The notes under the pieces: model-generated
Told to the model about the DNA's origin: nothing
The model's input: the letters and a program-made list of their open reading frames with translations, nothing else
The model's database searches: none
Assembly (NCBI GenBank): GCA_025459265.1
Contig: JALOQX010000083.1
Location: 1 to 38,624, forward strand
Length of the DNA stretch: 38,624 bases
From: Pirellulaceae bacterium
GTDB taxonomy: Bacteria > Planctomycetota > Planctomycetia > Pirellulales > Pirellulaceae
Reading direction: 5' to 3'
Position numbers and translations under genes: made by a program
Shown: positions 8,701 through 17,844 of the stretch, in pieces
How the letters are laid out: the number at the start of each line of letters is the position of its first letter
Numbering within the stretch: position 1 is the stretch's first letter

Positions 8701-9402
8701 ATGAACGACTTCCTGCAAGCCAGCCAATTGCGTGACGAGGCGCGACGCCTGCTGAGATACCGCGTGCCGCTGACGCTCGCGGTCCTCTGCAACTTGGTGT
8801 TGCTGATCCGATTTCCCTTCGCGCGTTCCCAGACCAATGCGGCCCCCCCACCGCCGCCGGCTGCGGCCCAGGTGGCGTCTGATCTTCTGCCACCCAATCC
8901 GCCACCGGCGGTGGCGCCGGCGGATCGCCCCGCACTCCCCGCCGCGGCTGCCGTGCCGACAGCACCGGACGTCTTCCCGCCGCAGGCCGTGAACATCGGG
9001 ACCGCCGACATTGCCGACGCCTCGCGCCGTCTGGCCCACGCAACCCAGCGGGGCCTGGTGCAGGTCGCGACCAGCCCGTGGGCCCAGACGCTCAGGGCGT
9101 CCTTCGCGCACTGGAGCGCAGAGCGCCAGCGCGAGCGTGCTGCGCCGGCCCCCGTCCCACCGCCGCGTCAGGCCTTGACGTTGCGGAACCTGCGCGACAA
9201 TGGCGGACCGGTCCGCTTGCTGGTCAACGGCCGCATCTGCGAACTCGGCCCCGGCGAAGCCCATGAATTCACGAATGAACCGGCCTGGGTCGTGCAGTTC
9301 CACCGCGGCGAAGACTTCGGGGACGAGCAGCGCACGCTCACCGGCGGCAGCTACGACTTCATCGTGACCGACCAGGGCTGGGCGCTCCAGACGCGGCCCT
9401 GA
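8701..9402 (+). CDS. Single-pass membrane protein, proline-rich linker
   Basis: A protein of about 233 residues that I do not recognise. Near the N-terminus lies one membrane segment (VPLTLAVLCNLVLLIRF), with a basic stretch before it, so the rest probably faces the periplasm. A Pro/Ala-rich linker follows (PPPPPAAAQ, PPNPPPAVAPADRPA). The C-terminal globular domain of about 70 residues begins LTLRNLRDNGGPVRLLVNGRI and is rich in Glu, Gly and aromatic residues; it may bind a ligand or a partner. An in-frame GTG at 8689 is an alternative start, and neither has a convincing ribosome-binding site. It runs convergent to the minus-strand block, ending 18 nt before it. Confidence 0.65.
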   Translation: MNDFLQASQLRDEARRLLRYRVPLTLAVLCNLVLLIRFPFARSQTNAAPPPPPAAAQVASDLLPPNPPPAVAPADRPALPAAAAVPTAPDVFPPQAVNIGTADIADASRRLAHATQRGLVQVATSPWAQTLRASFAHWSAERQRERAAPAPVPPPRQALTLRNLRDNGGPVRLLVNGRICELGPGEAHEFTNEPAWVVQFHRGEDFGDEQRTLTGGSYDFIVTDQGWALQTRP

Positions 9403-9420
9403 AATGGCCCATCGCTCTAG

Positions 9421-10260
9421 CTACCGTACGCGAATGAAGTCACTCAGCCGCCCCGCCACGGCTGTCGGACGATAGGGTGTCCGCATGTCGGCCGGGGCAC
9501 GTTTGAGCGCGGGCAATTTGTTCCGCGGAATGTCCAGCTGCGGCTCGGGAGCCGGGTCATCCGTCGGCGCGGGCGCGCTGTCCAACTCATCTGGCAGCGG
9601 ATCCGGCGGTGTGGCGGGTGTCGGCGGGGCTGCCGGTGTCTGCTCGGCCGGCACGGTGTCGCTCGGCAAGGGGGCCGTCAGCACGGGAGGATCGGCGGGT
9701 AACGGGGCTGCGTCCGCACCCGGCGACGGGGGCGACACGTCGAGCTCCCGCGGTGCCGGAACCGGGGGTGATGGCGGCGGCGCCGGGTCATGATCGTCGA
9801 CGCGATAGGATGCGCGCGGTACCTGCGCGCAGACCCGATGCGTGCAGGCTGCCGGCCGCCACCAGCGCGGCTGCCAGCCGAGCAGCTGGTAGAGCCGACC
9901 GAAGGGCACGCACCGCGTGCATCCCGCGGCCTGGCACCGCTGCGGCCCCCCGGCGTGGCCCGCCGCCCACGGCCACCACGTGCGACGTGGCGGACCAGGG
10001 GTCGGCGACACCGCGCACGGGGCGGATTCGCAGTAGTCGGTCCACAGGTCGCCGTGACGCAGCTGTCCCCAACCGGCGGGCCCTTGACAGACATCGGCAT
10101 ACGCAGACGTCCAGGGCAGCGTACCTCCCGGTAGGGACGCTGCGACTTCCAGCGCGGAGACCGGCGCACCTGTGTCGCGCTGCACCGGGGCCCGCTCTCC
10201 CGCTCTCGCCCCGACCGAGAGCAACACTCCCAGCGCCACGGCGCCCATGCTGAGTTTCAT
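9421..10260 (-). CDS. Secreted Cys/Pro-rich protein of unknown function
   Basis: A 279-residue exported protein. The signal peptide is LSMGAVALGVLLSVGARAG. The middle region has a cysteine- and tryptophan-rich stretch (CQAAGCTRCVPFGRLYQLLG and WQPRWWRPAACTHRVCAQV), which could be disulfide-linked outside the cell. The last third is a long Pro/Ala/Asp linker (PPPSPPVPAPRELDVSPPSP and onward). A short basic end follows (NKLPALKRAPADMRTPYRP). The ATG at 10260 has AAGG 6 nt upstream. It belongs to the minus-strand block with the genes at 10552 and 11407, but a gap of about 290 nt separates it from the gene upstream. No homologous family is recognised. Confidence 0.6.
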   Translation of the reverse strand: MKLSMGAVALGVLLSVGARAGERAPVQRDTGAPVSALEVAASLPGGTLPWTSAYADVCQGPAGWGQLRHGDLWTDYCESAPCAVSPTPGPPRRTWWPWAAGHAGGPQRCQAAGCTRCVPFGRLYQLLGWQPRWWRPAACTHRVCAQVPRASYRVDDHDPAPPPSPPVPAPRELDVSPPSPGADAAPLPADPPVLTAPLPSDTVPAEQTPAAPPTPATPPDPLPDELDSAPAPTDDPAPEPQLDIPRNKLPALKRAPADMRTPYRPTAVAGRLSDFIRVR

Positions 10261-10551
10261 CACGCACCTTCCATGCCGCAACCAGAGACTCCGTTCGACG
10301 AGATCGCGCGCGTCCTGGGGCCGGTCCTCCTGACCTGCCCGCGCGCGAGCTCGTTGGTCTGTGCCTGCTGTTGGTGTCGGCACTCTTACAACCGGCAATT
10401 CAGCTCCGTCCGGCACCCTGGCTCAAACCCTACGTTGACGACATTGCGGTTAATGCACAGGACCGGATCGAGCGCGACACGCGTTACAGGCCCTACGGTC
10501 GGACCGGTGGTGGCCCCGTGCAGATTGCCGACTCGTTACCACAGGCTTGTG

Positions 10552-11226
10552 TCAGGCCCCGTCGTCCAGTTCCGACGTGTCGCAGAGTTCGGCCAGACGG
10601 CGTCCCCGTGCCAGGTACTTCAGGCTCCACACGCAGGCGGTGATGCCGGCCACAATGGCCGCCACGTAGTTGGGCGAACGCACGTCCTGCGCCAAGCTGA
10701 GCAGGAAAAGCGTCGCCAGCATGGCCACCAGAATGACAAACCGCTGGCCGTGCATGTCCAGGATGATGCGCTGTACGCGGTGCACGTTAAAGGTCGAGCG
10801 GGCGCTGATGTTGGCCAGCTCGCGCAGTTCCGAGAACGTGTCCCGCGTTTCGGTGACCGGAGCCGGGGGCAGGGCCGGGATCGCGGCGACTTCCGGCATC
10901 ATCTCGGGCGCCGGCTTGGCCGGCGCGCTGCGAGGCACAAAAGGCTGCGTCACCGCCGGCTCGGGCATCGGCGCATACGGCCGCGTCCGGGCCAGGAGTT
11001 CCGCCATGTACTGCTCGATGGTCGGTTCCCCCTGGGGCACGTCCTCCGTCATCACCCCGGCGGAAAACGGCACGGTTTCGCGCGGTGACTGCGGACGCGC
11101 CGCCGGGTCCGGCGTCTGCTCCGCCTCACGCACGGGGGGATTCATCACGATGGTCACACTCCCGTAACGCGGTGGGGTCGGCCCAACCTGCGTCAGCGGG
11201 CTCGGCTCGACCGGCGACTGAACCAT
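10552..11226 (-). CDS. Membrane protein with long cytoplasmic N-terminus
   Basis: A 224-residue protein. The first 125 residues are Pro/Glu-rich and look disordered. A helical segment follows (TFSELRELANISARSTFNVH), then two membrane helices: QRFVILVAMLATLFLLSLA and NYVAAIVAGITACVWSLKYL. The tail is short and charged, so both ends probably lie in the cytoplasm. The ATG at 11226 has AGGA 7 nt upstream. It lies 180 nt downstream of the STN-type gene on the same strand, so they may share a message. No family is recognised and no catalytic motif is seen. Confidence 0.62.
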   Translation of the reverse strand: MVQSPVEPSPLTQVGPTPPRYGSVTIVMNPPVREAEQTPDPAARPQSPRETVPFSAGVMTEDVPQGEPTIEQYMAELLARTRPYAPMPEPAVTQPFVPRSAPAKPAPEMMPEVAAIPALPPAPVTETRDTFSELRELANISARSTFNVHRVQRIILDMHGQRFVILVAMLATLFLLSLAQDVRSPNYVAAIVAGITACVWSLKYLARGRRLAELCDTSELDDGA

Positions 11227-11406
11227 CGCGGATTCCTTTTGTCATCAAGAGGCGAGACGGGCGCGCAGTGCACACTGCCCCGTAGTTACCTAGCTCGCAC
11301 ACCGGCGGGCGTCAAACCGACCATGCCCGGCGCGGCACGGCGGACACCGCTGCGGACGCGGACACCGCGGATTGTACGGTTCGTAGTGGTCGCAGCGCGC
11401 GGCTCG

Positions 11407-12540
11407 TCACGGCGCGGCAATCACGATGACATCGTCGCGGCGGCGAAACGTAAGGCCGGCCGGCTCCAGCGCGGCGGTCAACAGCTCGTCGAGTGTCGCG
11501 TCGCGCACATCGATCGAGACGCGCCTGCGGAGCCGCTCGCCAAGCTCCCCTTCGAATTCGAACGCGACGCCCAACCGCTGGGCGACCGCCTGCAGAATGG
11601 CCTCGACCGGCTGCTGGACCACGCGCAGCGTCATCACGGTTCGGCTGGCGCCGCGCGGACGCGGTCGCTGCGTCGCGACGCGTTCCAGCCACCGCTGCAG
11701 CCGCTCGTGCTCCTCCGGCACATCCTGCAAGGTCACACGGCCCGTCGCGTCGTCGAAGACCGCCTGCGGAAAGAGCCGCGCCAACACTGCCCGCTCGCTC
11801 GGCGGCAGCCGCACCGGGTAGTCGCCGGACACCGGCGTCAGGACCGGCATGGGCACCAGTCGCACACGCTGGCCGAGCGCATCCAGTTCGAACGTCAGGT
11901 TGAATCCCGCCAGCACGAGCGTCAAGCGGTCCGTCCACGCCAGCGGCGGCAGGTCGGCGGCGGGCCACAGGTCGTGCGGCACCCGCGCGGCGTCGTCAAA
12001 CGTCACCTCGGCTTCGCGCCCGAGTTCCTCCAACAGCCCGCGCGGCTCCGCCAGTTCCTCCCAGCTCCAGGGACGCGCCGCCGTCAGCCGCGCGACCAGT
12101 GCAGGCGGCAACTGCTGCGCGGCGCGACGCCGCTCCGCCGCCACGGTCGTCAGACCCGCCGTGGCCGCGCGCGGACCGATGTACACCACCGCCTCGAGCA
12201 CGCGCGGCGCCGCGTCGCACTGAGCCGCAAGCTGCGCGATCACCTCCGCCACCGTCACCTCGTGCAGTGACAGCTCGATGCCACTTGCCGGATCGATGCG
12301 GCGGTCCAGCATGATCGCGATGCCCTGCGTGCCCGCCAGCGTCGTCAACGCCTGGCGCACGGGCGTGCCCGCCGACCAGACGACATCCCGTACGCCGGCG
12401 TTCAACGCCCGCTCCAGCTCCGCCGCCGTCTGACAGCGCGGTGGGGCCGCCTCGCCCGGACGCCCGGTTCCGACTGCCCACAGACAGCACATCACGCCCA
12501 CCGCCCGGCGCCACCGCACCGGCTTACCCAGCCTACTCAT
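11407..12540 (-). CDS. Secretin/TonB short N-terminal (STN)-type secreted protein
   Basis: A 377-residue exported protein. The N-terminus has a signal peptide ending near GRPGEAAPP. Two copies of an alpha/beta fold related to the STN domain are visible. One is at about residues 53-112, with TPVRQALTTLAGTQGIAIML and ELSLHEVTVAEVIAQLAAQ. The other is at about 300-377, with QPVEAILQAVAQRLGVAFEF and SIDVRDATLDELLTAALEPA. STN domains bind proteins or signals at the outer membrane in secretins and TonB receptors; this protein has no secretin pore domain. Planctomycetes have many such stand-alone forms. The ATG at 12540 has a weak GGGGA upstream. The binding partner is unknown. Confidence 0.72.
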   Translation of the reverse strand: MSRLGKPVRWRRAVGVMCCLWAVGTGRPGEAAPPRCQTAAELERALNAGVRDVVWSAGTPVRQALTTLAGTQGIAIMLDRRIDPASGIELSLHEVTVAEVIAQLAAQCDAAPRVLEAVVYIGPRAATAGLTTVAAERRRAAQQLPPALVARLTAARPWSWEELAEPRGLLEELGREAEVTFDDAARVPHDLWPAADLPPLAWTDRLTLVLAGFNLTFELDALGQRVRLVPMPVLTPVSGDYPVRLPPSERAVLARLFPQAVFDDATGRVTLQDVPEEHERLQRWLERVATQRPRPRGASRTVMTLRVVQQPVEAILQAVAQRLGVAFEFEGELGERLRRRVSIDVRDATLDELLTAALEPAGLTFRRRDDVIVIAAP

Positions 12541-12593
12541 AACACGGAATTCCCCGAAACGTTGTGGTCGGCATCACCCTTGCACGTCCAGGC

Positions 12594-12643
12594 GGCCGCG
12601 TCACGCGGCCCCGGCCTGGATTGCCGGGCCGGCGTCGCCGGCC
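12594..12643. other. Cluster of GC-rich hairpins between divergent genes
   Basis: Three hairpin-forming repeats stand side by side: GGCCGCG-TCA-CGCGGCC (12594-12610), CCGGCC with GGCCGG (12611-12616, 12627-12632), and GGCCGGCG-T-CGCCGGCC (12627-12643). The second and third share bases and so could form alternative structures. They lie between the STN-type gene and the divergent HEAT/TPR gene, about 120 nt before the latter's start. No T-run follows on either strand, so these are not standard terminators. Confidence 0.55.
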
Positions 12644-12765
12644 GTTGTGGATTTGCCTGGGGCCAAGTACACTCGACTCCCGGAGACATGAGCGGTCGGC
12701 CCCACGGTCTGCATCCGTGCGGACGATCAGTGCCTGATGATTGACACCCCCGGGAGACGTTGCGC

Positions 12766-13428
12766 GTGTCCGACGCTTCAGCGAAGACTCCTCTTCTTGA
12801 TGCTCTCTACCAGGAATACCTGACGAACGAAACGTCGGCGCGGTTTGTGGCCGAGGTCTCCAAGCATTATACGTTGGGAACGCTGGAACGTCTGGCCACG
12901 GCCGGCTCGCGCACGACACGCCGCGCCGCGGTGTTGGCGATCGGGTTCCTGGGCAGCTTCGAAAGCAACGACGTGATGGGACGCGCGCTGCGCGATGCGG
13001 ATCGCGTCGTGCGCCTGTTGGCTGAGAACAGTATTCGCGAGTTGTGGTACCGGGACGGCTCGGAGTCGCAGCAGCAGCTGCTGCAGACCGTGATCCGGTT
13101 GAACAACTCGCGCCGGTTTGACCAGGCGGCGCTCGACGCGACACGGCTGATCCAGGAGGCGGACGGTTTTGCAGAAGCGTGGAATCAGCGGGCGATTGCG
13201 CGCTATCAGCTCGAACGCTACGCCGACTCGCTGCGCGATTGCCGCCGTGCGATTGAGCTCAATCCGTATCACTTCCCGGCGGCAGTCGGCATGGGGCATT
13301 GCCATCTCGAGCTGAGCGACGCGGTCGCGGCGCTTGAGTGCTTTCGCCTGGCTCTCGCGCTCAATCCGGACATGGAGAACGTGCGTGCGCAGGTGGGTTA
13401 CCTGCAGCGCACACTGGAAGGTCGCTGA
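12766..13428 (+). CDS. HEAT/TPR repeat protein
   Basis: A cytoplasmic helical repeat protein of 220 residues. The first half (about 30-110) looks like HEAT-type repeats ([40 protein letters not shown]). The second half has three TPR units, for example [36 protein letters not shown] split over residues about 140-175, then a further unit. The GTG at 12766 is supported by CGGGAG 9 nt upstream; the TTG at 12760 is too close to it. It heads a probable operon, with the deaminase-like gene 35 nt downstream, then glycerol kinase. It likely acts as a scaffold; no target is known. Confidence 0.75.
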   Translation: MSDASAKTPLLDALYQEYLTNETSARFVAEVSKHYTLGTLERLATAGSRTTRRAAVLAIGFLGSFESNDVMGRALRDADRVVRLLAENSIRELWYRDGSESQQQLLQTVIRLNNSRRFDQAALDATRLIQEADGFAEAWNQRAIARYQLERYADSLRDCRRAIELNPYHFPAAVGMGHCHLELSDAVAALECFRLALALNPDMENVRAQVGYLQRTLEGR

Positions 13429-13463
13429 AACGTCCCGACATTCTCACGGCCCAGGAGCATCCC

Positions 13464-14396
13464 ATGAGAAAGCTCAGCTGCGTAGCGCCCCAGTGGTGGG
13501 ACTACACGACGCTCGATGCGGAGATCGTCAGCGACGCGGCGCGACTCACTCCGGACGATCTGGTCCAGCTGAGTCGTCCCGGGTTCCAGGTGGTCATGTA
13601 CGACACGATCGAGGACTTTTATCTGGCCGAGGCGCTGGAGTACATCGCGGCCTGGCGCGAGTCCACGCCGGACAATCCGGCCGGCATCTGCGGCCCGATC
13701 GGCCCCACCGAACAACTGCCTCTGGTCGCACGTCTGGTCAACGCCCTGGACCTGAATCTGGGGCGGCTCGACGCCCATTTCTGGGGCATGGATGAATGGG
13801 TACTGGACGGCCGCGCCGTTGGCGTGGACCATCCGTTGTCCTTCGCCAAGGCCGACCTGGAACTCTGCTTCCATCGCATGCGCAAGGAACTGCGCATGCC
13901 GGAGGCAAATCTGCATTTCCCGACCGGCGACCTGGCCGCGTACAGTGGGCTGTACGATCAGATCCGCTGCGTGACCATGCAGGGTGGGCAGGGAGACGTG
14001 AAACACTGGGCCTTCAACGACCCAGTCCGCCGCGCCGGTCCCTATCAGGACGCGCCGCCCAGTCCGGGCGAGTATCGGCAGCTGACCACCCGCATTGTCG
14101 ACCTGCACCCGATGACCGTGATGCAGAACGCGCGCACGTCGGGCGGCGGGAACATCTCGCTCGTCCCCACGCAAGCCGCCACGGTCGGACCCGTCGAGAC
14201 GTGGAAGGCCGACAAGGTCTCCATCTGGCAGGCGGGCAACCACGACAACCCGTTCGGCATGCGATTGACCACGCTGATGATCGCCAAACGACTCCCCGAT
14301 GCGGCGGTCCCGATGAGTCTGTTGGCCGACCACCCCCAGGTCCAGTTCAATTTCTTCCGGCCGGGCCTGGGCACCTGTGACGTCGAAATGCACTGA
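13464..14396 (+). CDS. Glucosamine-6-phosphate deaminase-like protein, altered active site
   Basis: A 310-residue protein of the NagB / 6-phosphogluconolactonase superfamily. The family's phosphate loop appears as [12 protein letters not shown]. The WGMDEWV segment keeps Asp110, matching the general base Asp72 of E. coli NagB. The third motif is [14 protein letters not shown], where E. coli has GVGNDGHIAFNEP. The catalytic His (181) is kept, but Asp141 of E. coli aligns with Val179 and Glu148 aligns with Asp186; an Asp178 sits one residue earlier. It may therefore deaminate slowly or use another sugar phosphate. The ATG at 13464 has AGGAG 6 nt upstream. Glycerol kinase follows after 6 nt. Confidence 0.75.
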   Translation: MRKLSCVAPQWWDYTTLDAEIVSDAARLTPDDLVQLSRPGFQVVMYDTIEDFYLAEALEYIAAWRESTPDNPAGICGPIGPTEQLPLVARLVNALDLNLGRLDAHFWGMDEWVLDGRAVGVDHPLSFAKADLELCFHRMRKELRMPEANLHFPTGDLAAYSGLYDQIRCVTMQGGQGDVKHWAFNDPVRRAGPYQDAPPSPGEYRQLTTRIVDLHPMTVMQNARTSGGGNISLVPTQAATVGPVETWKADKVSIWQAGNHDNPFGMRLTTLMIAKRLPDAAVPMSLLADHPQVQFNFFRPGLGTCDVEMH

Positions 14397-14402
14397 GCCA
14401 CC

Positions 14403-15902
14403 ATGCACCAGTACATCTTGGCCCTGGACCAGGGGACCACCTCCAGTCGAGCCATCGTGTTCGACCATCAGGGCCGCGTGGTGGCGGCCGCCCAGCAGGA
14501 GCTGCCGCAGATCCTCCCGCGACCGGGCGAGGTCGAACACGATCCGGAGGCGATTTGGGACAGTCAGTTGTCCGTGGCGCGTGCGGCGCTGGCGCGCGGC
14601 CAGATCGCACCGCAGCAGATCGCGGCGCTGGGCGTGACGAACCAGCGTGAGACCACGATCCTCTGGGACCGGCAGTCGGGCCGTCCGGTCCACCCTGCGA
14701 TCGTGTGGCAGAGTCGCGTCAGCGCGGGCATCTGCGAGCAGTTGCGGGCGGCCGGCTGCGAACAGGTGATCCGGGATAAGACCGGATTGTGGCTCGATCC
14801 GTACTTCTCGGGGACGAAAATCCGGTATCTGCTGGCGCAGGATCCGTCGCTCCGCGCCCGCGCCGAACGGGGCGACGTGCTCTTCGGCACCGTCGATTCC
14901 TTTCTCATCTGGCGATTGACCGGCGGTCGCTGCCACGTCACGGACGTGAGCAACGCCAGCCGAACGATGCTGTTCAACCTGGATACGCTGGCCTGGGATG
15001 ACGAACTGCTGGCCATCCTGGAAGTGCCCCGCGCGATGCTGCCGGAGGTTCGGCCGTCGAGCCAGGTGTACGGCTACTGCGACGCGGCGTGCCTGGGCCA
15101 CGCCGTGGCGATTGCGGGTGACGCCGGGGACCAGCAAGCGGCTACCTTCGGACAGGCCTGTTTCGAACGGGGGACCGCCAAGAACACCTACGGCACCGGC
15201 TGCTTCCTGCTGCTCAATGTCGGCGACCAGCCGCTCCGGTCCGCCCACCGGCTGTTGACCACCGTGGGTTGGCAGGTCGGCGCGCAGGTCACGTACTGCC
15301 TGGAAGGTTCCGTGTTCGTGGCGGGCGCCGTCGTGCAGTGGCTGCGCGACGGGCTGGGATTGATCGCCCAGTCGCAGGATGTCGAGGCGCTGGCGGCCAC
15401 GGTGCCGGACAGTGGCGGCGTCGTGTTCGTGCCGGCCTTTGTCGGTCTCGGCGCACCCTACTGGGATCCGTATGCCTGCGGGGCTGTGTTCGGCATCACG
15501 CGCGGCACGACCGCGGGACACCTGGCGCGCGCGGCGATCGAATCGATGGCCCTCCAGACGTGCGACTTGCTCGACGCGATGCGTCGCGACGCGCAGGCGC
15601 CGCTGACCATTCTGAACGTGGACGGCGGCGCGTCGGTCAACAACGCCCTGATGCAGTTCCAGGCCGACATGCTGCAGCTGACCGTGCAGCGTCCCGTCGT
15701 GCGGGAAACGACCGCCTTGGGCGCCGCCTATCTGGCGGGCCTGGCCGTCGGGTACTGGGAGAGCCTGGCCGATGTCGCGCGCAACTGGGCGCTCGACCGC
15801 AGCTTCGCGCCCGCAGCGGACCCGGGGTGCCGCGAATCCATCCTGCGCCGGTGGCGACGCGCCGTCGAGCGCGTGCGTCACTGGGATACGCCGTCACCAT
15901 GA
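14403..15902 (+). CDS. glpK: Glycerol kinase
   Basis: A 499-residue FGGY-family kinase (E. coli GlpK has 502) that converts glycerol and ATP to glycerol-3-phosphate in the cytoplasm. The N-terminal ATP-loop reads [18 protein letters not shown]. Further hallmarks are [76 protein letters not shown] and the C-terminal signature [20 protein letters not shown]. It lies 6 nt after the deaminase-like gene with no strong ribosome-binding site, which suggests translational coupling. Its stop overlaps the start of the next gene (ATGA). No glpF or glpD lies in the window. Confidence 0.95.
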   Translation: MHQYILALDQGTTSSRAIVFDHQGRVVAAAQQELPQILPRPGEVEHDPEAIWDSQLSVARAALARGQIAPQQIAALGVTNQRETTILWDRQSGRPVHPAIVWQSRVSAGICEQLRAAGCEQVIRDKTGLWLDPYFSGTKIRYLLAQDPSLRARAERGDVLFGTVDSFLIWRLTGGRCHVTDVSNASRTMLFNLDTLAWDDELLAILEVPRAMLPEVRPSSQVYGYCDAACLGHAVAIAGDAGDQQAATFGQACFERGTAKNTYGTGCFLLLNVGDQPLRSAHRLLTTVGWQVGAQVTYCLEGSVFVAGAVVQWLRDGLGLIAQSQDVEALAATVPDSGGVVFVPAFVGLGAPYWDPYACGAVFGITRGTTAGHLARAAIESMALQTCDLLDAMRRDAQAPLTILNVDGGASVNNALMQFQADMLQLTVQRPVVRETTALGAAYLAGLAVGYWESLADVARNWALDRSFAPAADPGCRESILRRWRRAVERVRHWDTPSP

Positions 15903-16135
15903 TCCACGGTCACGAGGACCTGTTCGTCGGGCTCGTCGCCGTCGCACTCGGCGTCGGGTTGCTCACGGCGGCCACCGTCAACTGGTCGTGGTACTATTCG
16001 CTGCGGTCGGCGCGCTGGCTCGAGTCGCACTTGACGCGGACCGGTGCCCGCTGGTTCCACGGCCTGCTCGGCCTGGGGCTCGTCGCGCTGGGCATCCTGA
16101 TCGCTGCCGGCTGGCGGTGGCAGCTGTGGGACTAG
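15899..16135 (+). CDS. Small two-helix membrane protein
   Basis: A 78-residue protein that begins within the glpK stop (ATGA overlap at 15899-15902). Two hydrophobic helices are seen: [20 protein letters not shown] and [21 protein letters not shown] basic loop of about 30 residues lies between them ([19 protein letters not shown]). It is small enough to be easily missed and is unlike any transporter I recognise. The overlap with glpK argues for a real, coupled gene. It converges on the thioredoxin-like gene, with stop codons overlapping by a few bases. Function is unknown; it may attach to or regulate a membrane process of glycerol or envelope metabolism. Confidence 0.7.
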   Translation: MIHGHEDLFVGLVAVALGVGLLTAATVNWSWYYSLRSARWLESHLTRTGARWFHGLLGLGLVALGILIAAGWRWQLWD

Positions 16136-17595
16136 CGCTGCAGGTTCGCCCGCATGGCACTCTGCTGCAGTTCGGCGCGGACCACGGCGGCATAGCGTTC
16201 CGGGTCAGTCCAGAACTGCTGCAGGGTGGCCTCATCGACAAACAGGAATACCTGCCCGCGATAGAAGACGCCGTGGGCGCGTTTGCCGTTCACAGTCGCG
16301 CCTTGCTCGACGAACTTGACGGCATCATAGCCCGAGAGGGCCGGCGCGTACTTGTCGAACGCCTGGTTGTCGAAGAACCGTTTCTGTTCCTCCGGACCGG
16401 CAAACAAGTACGTGCGACCCCGATGGCGGGCACCCCATTTCGGATCACCCTTGACCCATTTCTCACGTTCCACCAGCGTGACCGGACAGTAGCCGTCCAA
16501 CGCCAGTGGAAACTGCGGTTCGGCGGCCGGCGGCGCCGCCCCCTGCGGTTGGACGGGTGGCGACAGCGGTGCCGCGGCCGCCGGCAGGTCGACTCCTCCA
16601 ACGCCGTTCTCGGCGCGCGGCGGGCCGAGCACCGCGGCACTCGGCGACGCACTGAATCCAGCCGCCATGGGGGTGCTTGATGCTGCCGGCATGGGCGGTA
16701 CAACGGGCGGACCCAGCGCCGTGCCGGCCGGGACCTGAAAATCGCCGCCTGCAGGGGCGGTGAACGACGCGCGCTGCTCGGCAATCGGCATGCGAACCCC
16801 CGGCGTCTCATTGGTCACCCACTGGTTGGTCACCGCCCCGGGCGCGGAGCTGCCGGACGGCAGACCCGCGGTGGGCCAGGCCGGAGCCTTGGGCTCAAGG
16901 GCTGGCACGACAGGCGATGCTGCCGGCGGTACAGAGGGCAAGATCGCCGCGGAGTTCACCGGCGGCGCGGGATAGTTGTTCGAGACCACATAACCGGCGG
17001 GCGAGCCCGTCGCGGCCGGGCCCCCGGCAGCCCCCAGTACTGGAAATGTGGCACTGTCGGTCGACGGCGTGGGGAATCCCGGAGCTGTGGGCGCCGCGGC
17101 ACTCGGTGCCCCACCCCAGGCCGACGGTGTGACCGCCACTTCGGTGGTAGGGCTGCCAGACATCGGCATCCCGACTCGTGCATGCGACGCGACCTGATCC
17201 AGCAACCCGATGTAACGGTTGACGTCCAAGGGACTGGCCGAGCGGTAGATCTCCTGACCTGACGCGGACAGAATAACGTCGGTCGGGAAGCGGTCGACAC
17301 CGAAGTGACGGACCAGCGGCGGATCGGCTGCGGCGTTAATCTTGAGCGGGATATAGTTCGTGCCGACCGCCCGGATGAATTCGGGCTGGTTGAACACGGT
17401 GCGTTCGAGTTTCAGGCAGGGCGGGCAGTCCGGGCTCCAAAAGTGGATCAGGATCAGGCGTTGGTGCCGGGCGGCCAGCGCCTGCGCATCGGCCCACGTC
17501 GTGGTCCATTCGACCTGATGTTGGGCCAGGATTGCCGCGTGGGGAGCCAGCAGCATGCATGCCGCCACCAATACCAGTTGTCTCGCCCTAGCCAT
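16132..17595 (-). CDS. Secreted thioredoxin-like protein with YHS-like C-terminus
   Basis: A 487-residue exported protein. It has a signal peptide (LVLVAACMLLAPHAAILAQ), then a thioredoxin-fold domain of about 110 residues with the active-site motif SPDCPPCLKLE (Cys57, Cys60) and the cis-proline region VDRFPTDVIL. A long Ala/Pro/Ser linker follows. The C-terminus carries two short related units: a CPVTLVEREKWVKGDPKWG type with GRTYLFAGPEEQKRFF, and SGYDAVKFVEQGATVNGKR with GQVFLFVDEATLQQFW. Both resemble YHS domains, which sit next to metal or heme proteins. The ATG at 17595 has AGGAAGG upstream. It probably handles thiols or metal in the periplasm. Confidence 0.75.
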   Translation of the reverse strand: MARARQLVLVAACMLLAPHAAILAQHQVEWTTTWADAQALAARHQRLILIHFWSPDCPPCLKLERTVFNQPEFIRAVGTNYIPLKINAAADPPLVRHFGVDRFPTDVILSASGQEIYRSASPLDVNRYIGLLDQVASHARVGMPMSGSPTTEVAVTPSAWGGAPSAAAPTAPGFPTPSTDSATFPVLGAAGGPAATGSPAGYVVSNNYPAPPVNSAAILPSVPPAASPVVPALEPKAPAWPTAGLPSGSSAPGAVTNQWVTNETPGVRMPIAEQRASFTAPAGGDFQVPAGTALGPPVVPPMPAASSTPMAAGFSASPSAAVLGPPRAENGVGGVDLPAAAAPLSPPVQPQGAAPPAAEPQFPLALDGYCPVTLVEREKWVKGDPKWGARHRGRTYLFAGPEEQKRFFDNQAFDKYAPALSGYDAVKFVEQGATVNGKRAHGVFYRGQVFLFVDEATLQQFWTDPERYAAVVRAELQQSAMRANLQR

Positions 17596-17816
17596 GAGCC
17601 GACCTTCCTCTGCGACGCCTACACCTGGGGTGCACACACCCACCTTGGACCATCCGCTGGTCAGTTCCCCTTATCGGTATTCCGATCGTGCGGGTTGCAG
17701 AAAAACTGCCGGATGGGAGGCATTCGCGAGTTTTTCCGGTCGCGCCTGGGCCGGGACCGGGTAGCCTGTCCCCCGGAGAAACTCGCTAAATTGTCCGGTT
17801 TCAGTGCAGCCAGCGC

Positions 17817-17844
17817 TTGACACGGACGAAGAGATCACTATATT
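17817..17844 (+). promoter_or_regulatory. Sigma70-type promoter upstream of rho
   Basis: A perfect -35 box TTGACA (17817-17822) is followed, after a 16-bp spacer, by TATATT (17839-17844) as the -10 box. It is the only strong match I found in the 670-nt gap before rho and points toward it. It implies a leader of about 470 nt. The start point of transcription is inferred, not seen. Confidence 0.6.

Noticed and set aside
13398-15881. An 827-codon open frame antisense to the NagB-like and glpK genes
   Set aside because: It lies fully opposite two well-identified genes; its product is Arg/His/Gln-rich with no domain, a normal effect of high GC on the third frame.
17699-17740. AAAAACT...AGTTTTT inverted repeat as a terminator
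   Set aside because: Seven AT-rich pairs with a loop of about 20 nt and no GC stem; too weak.
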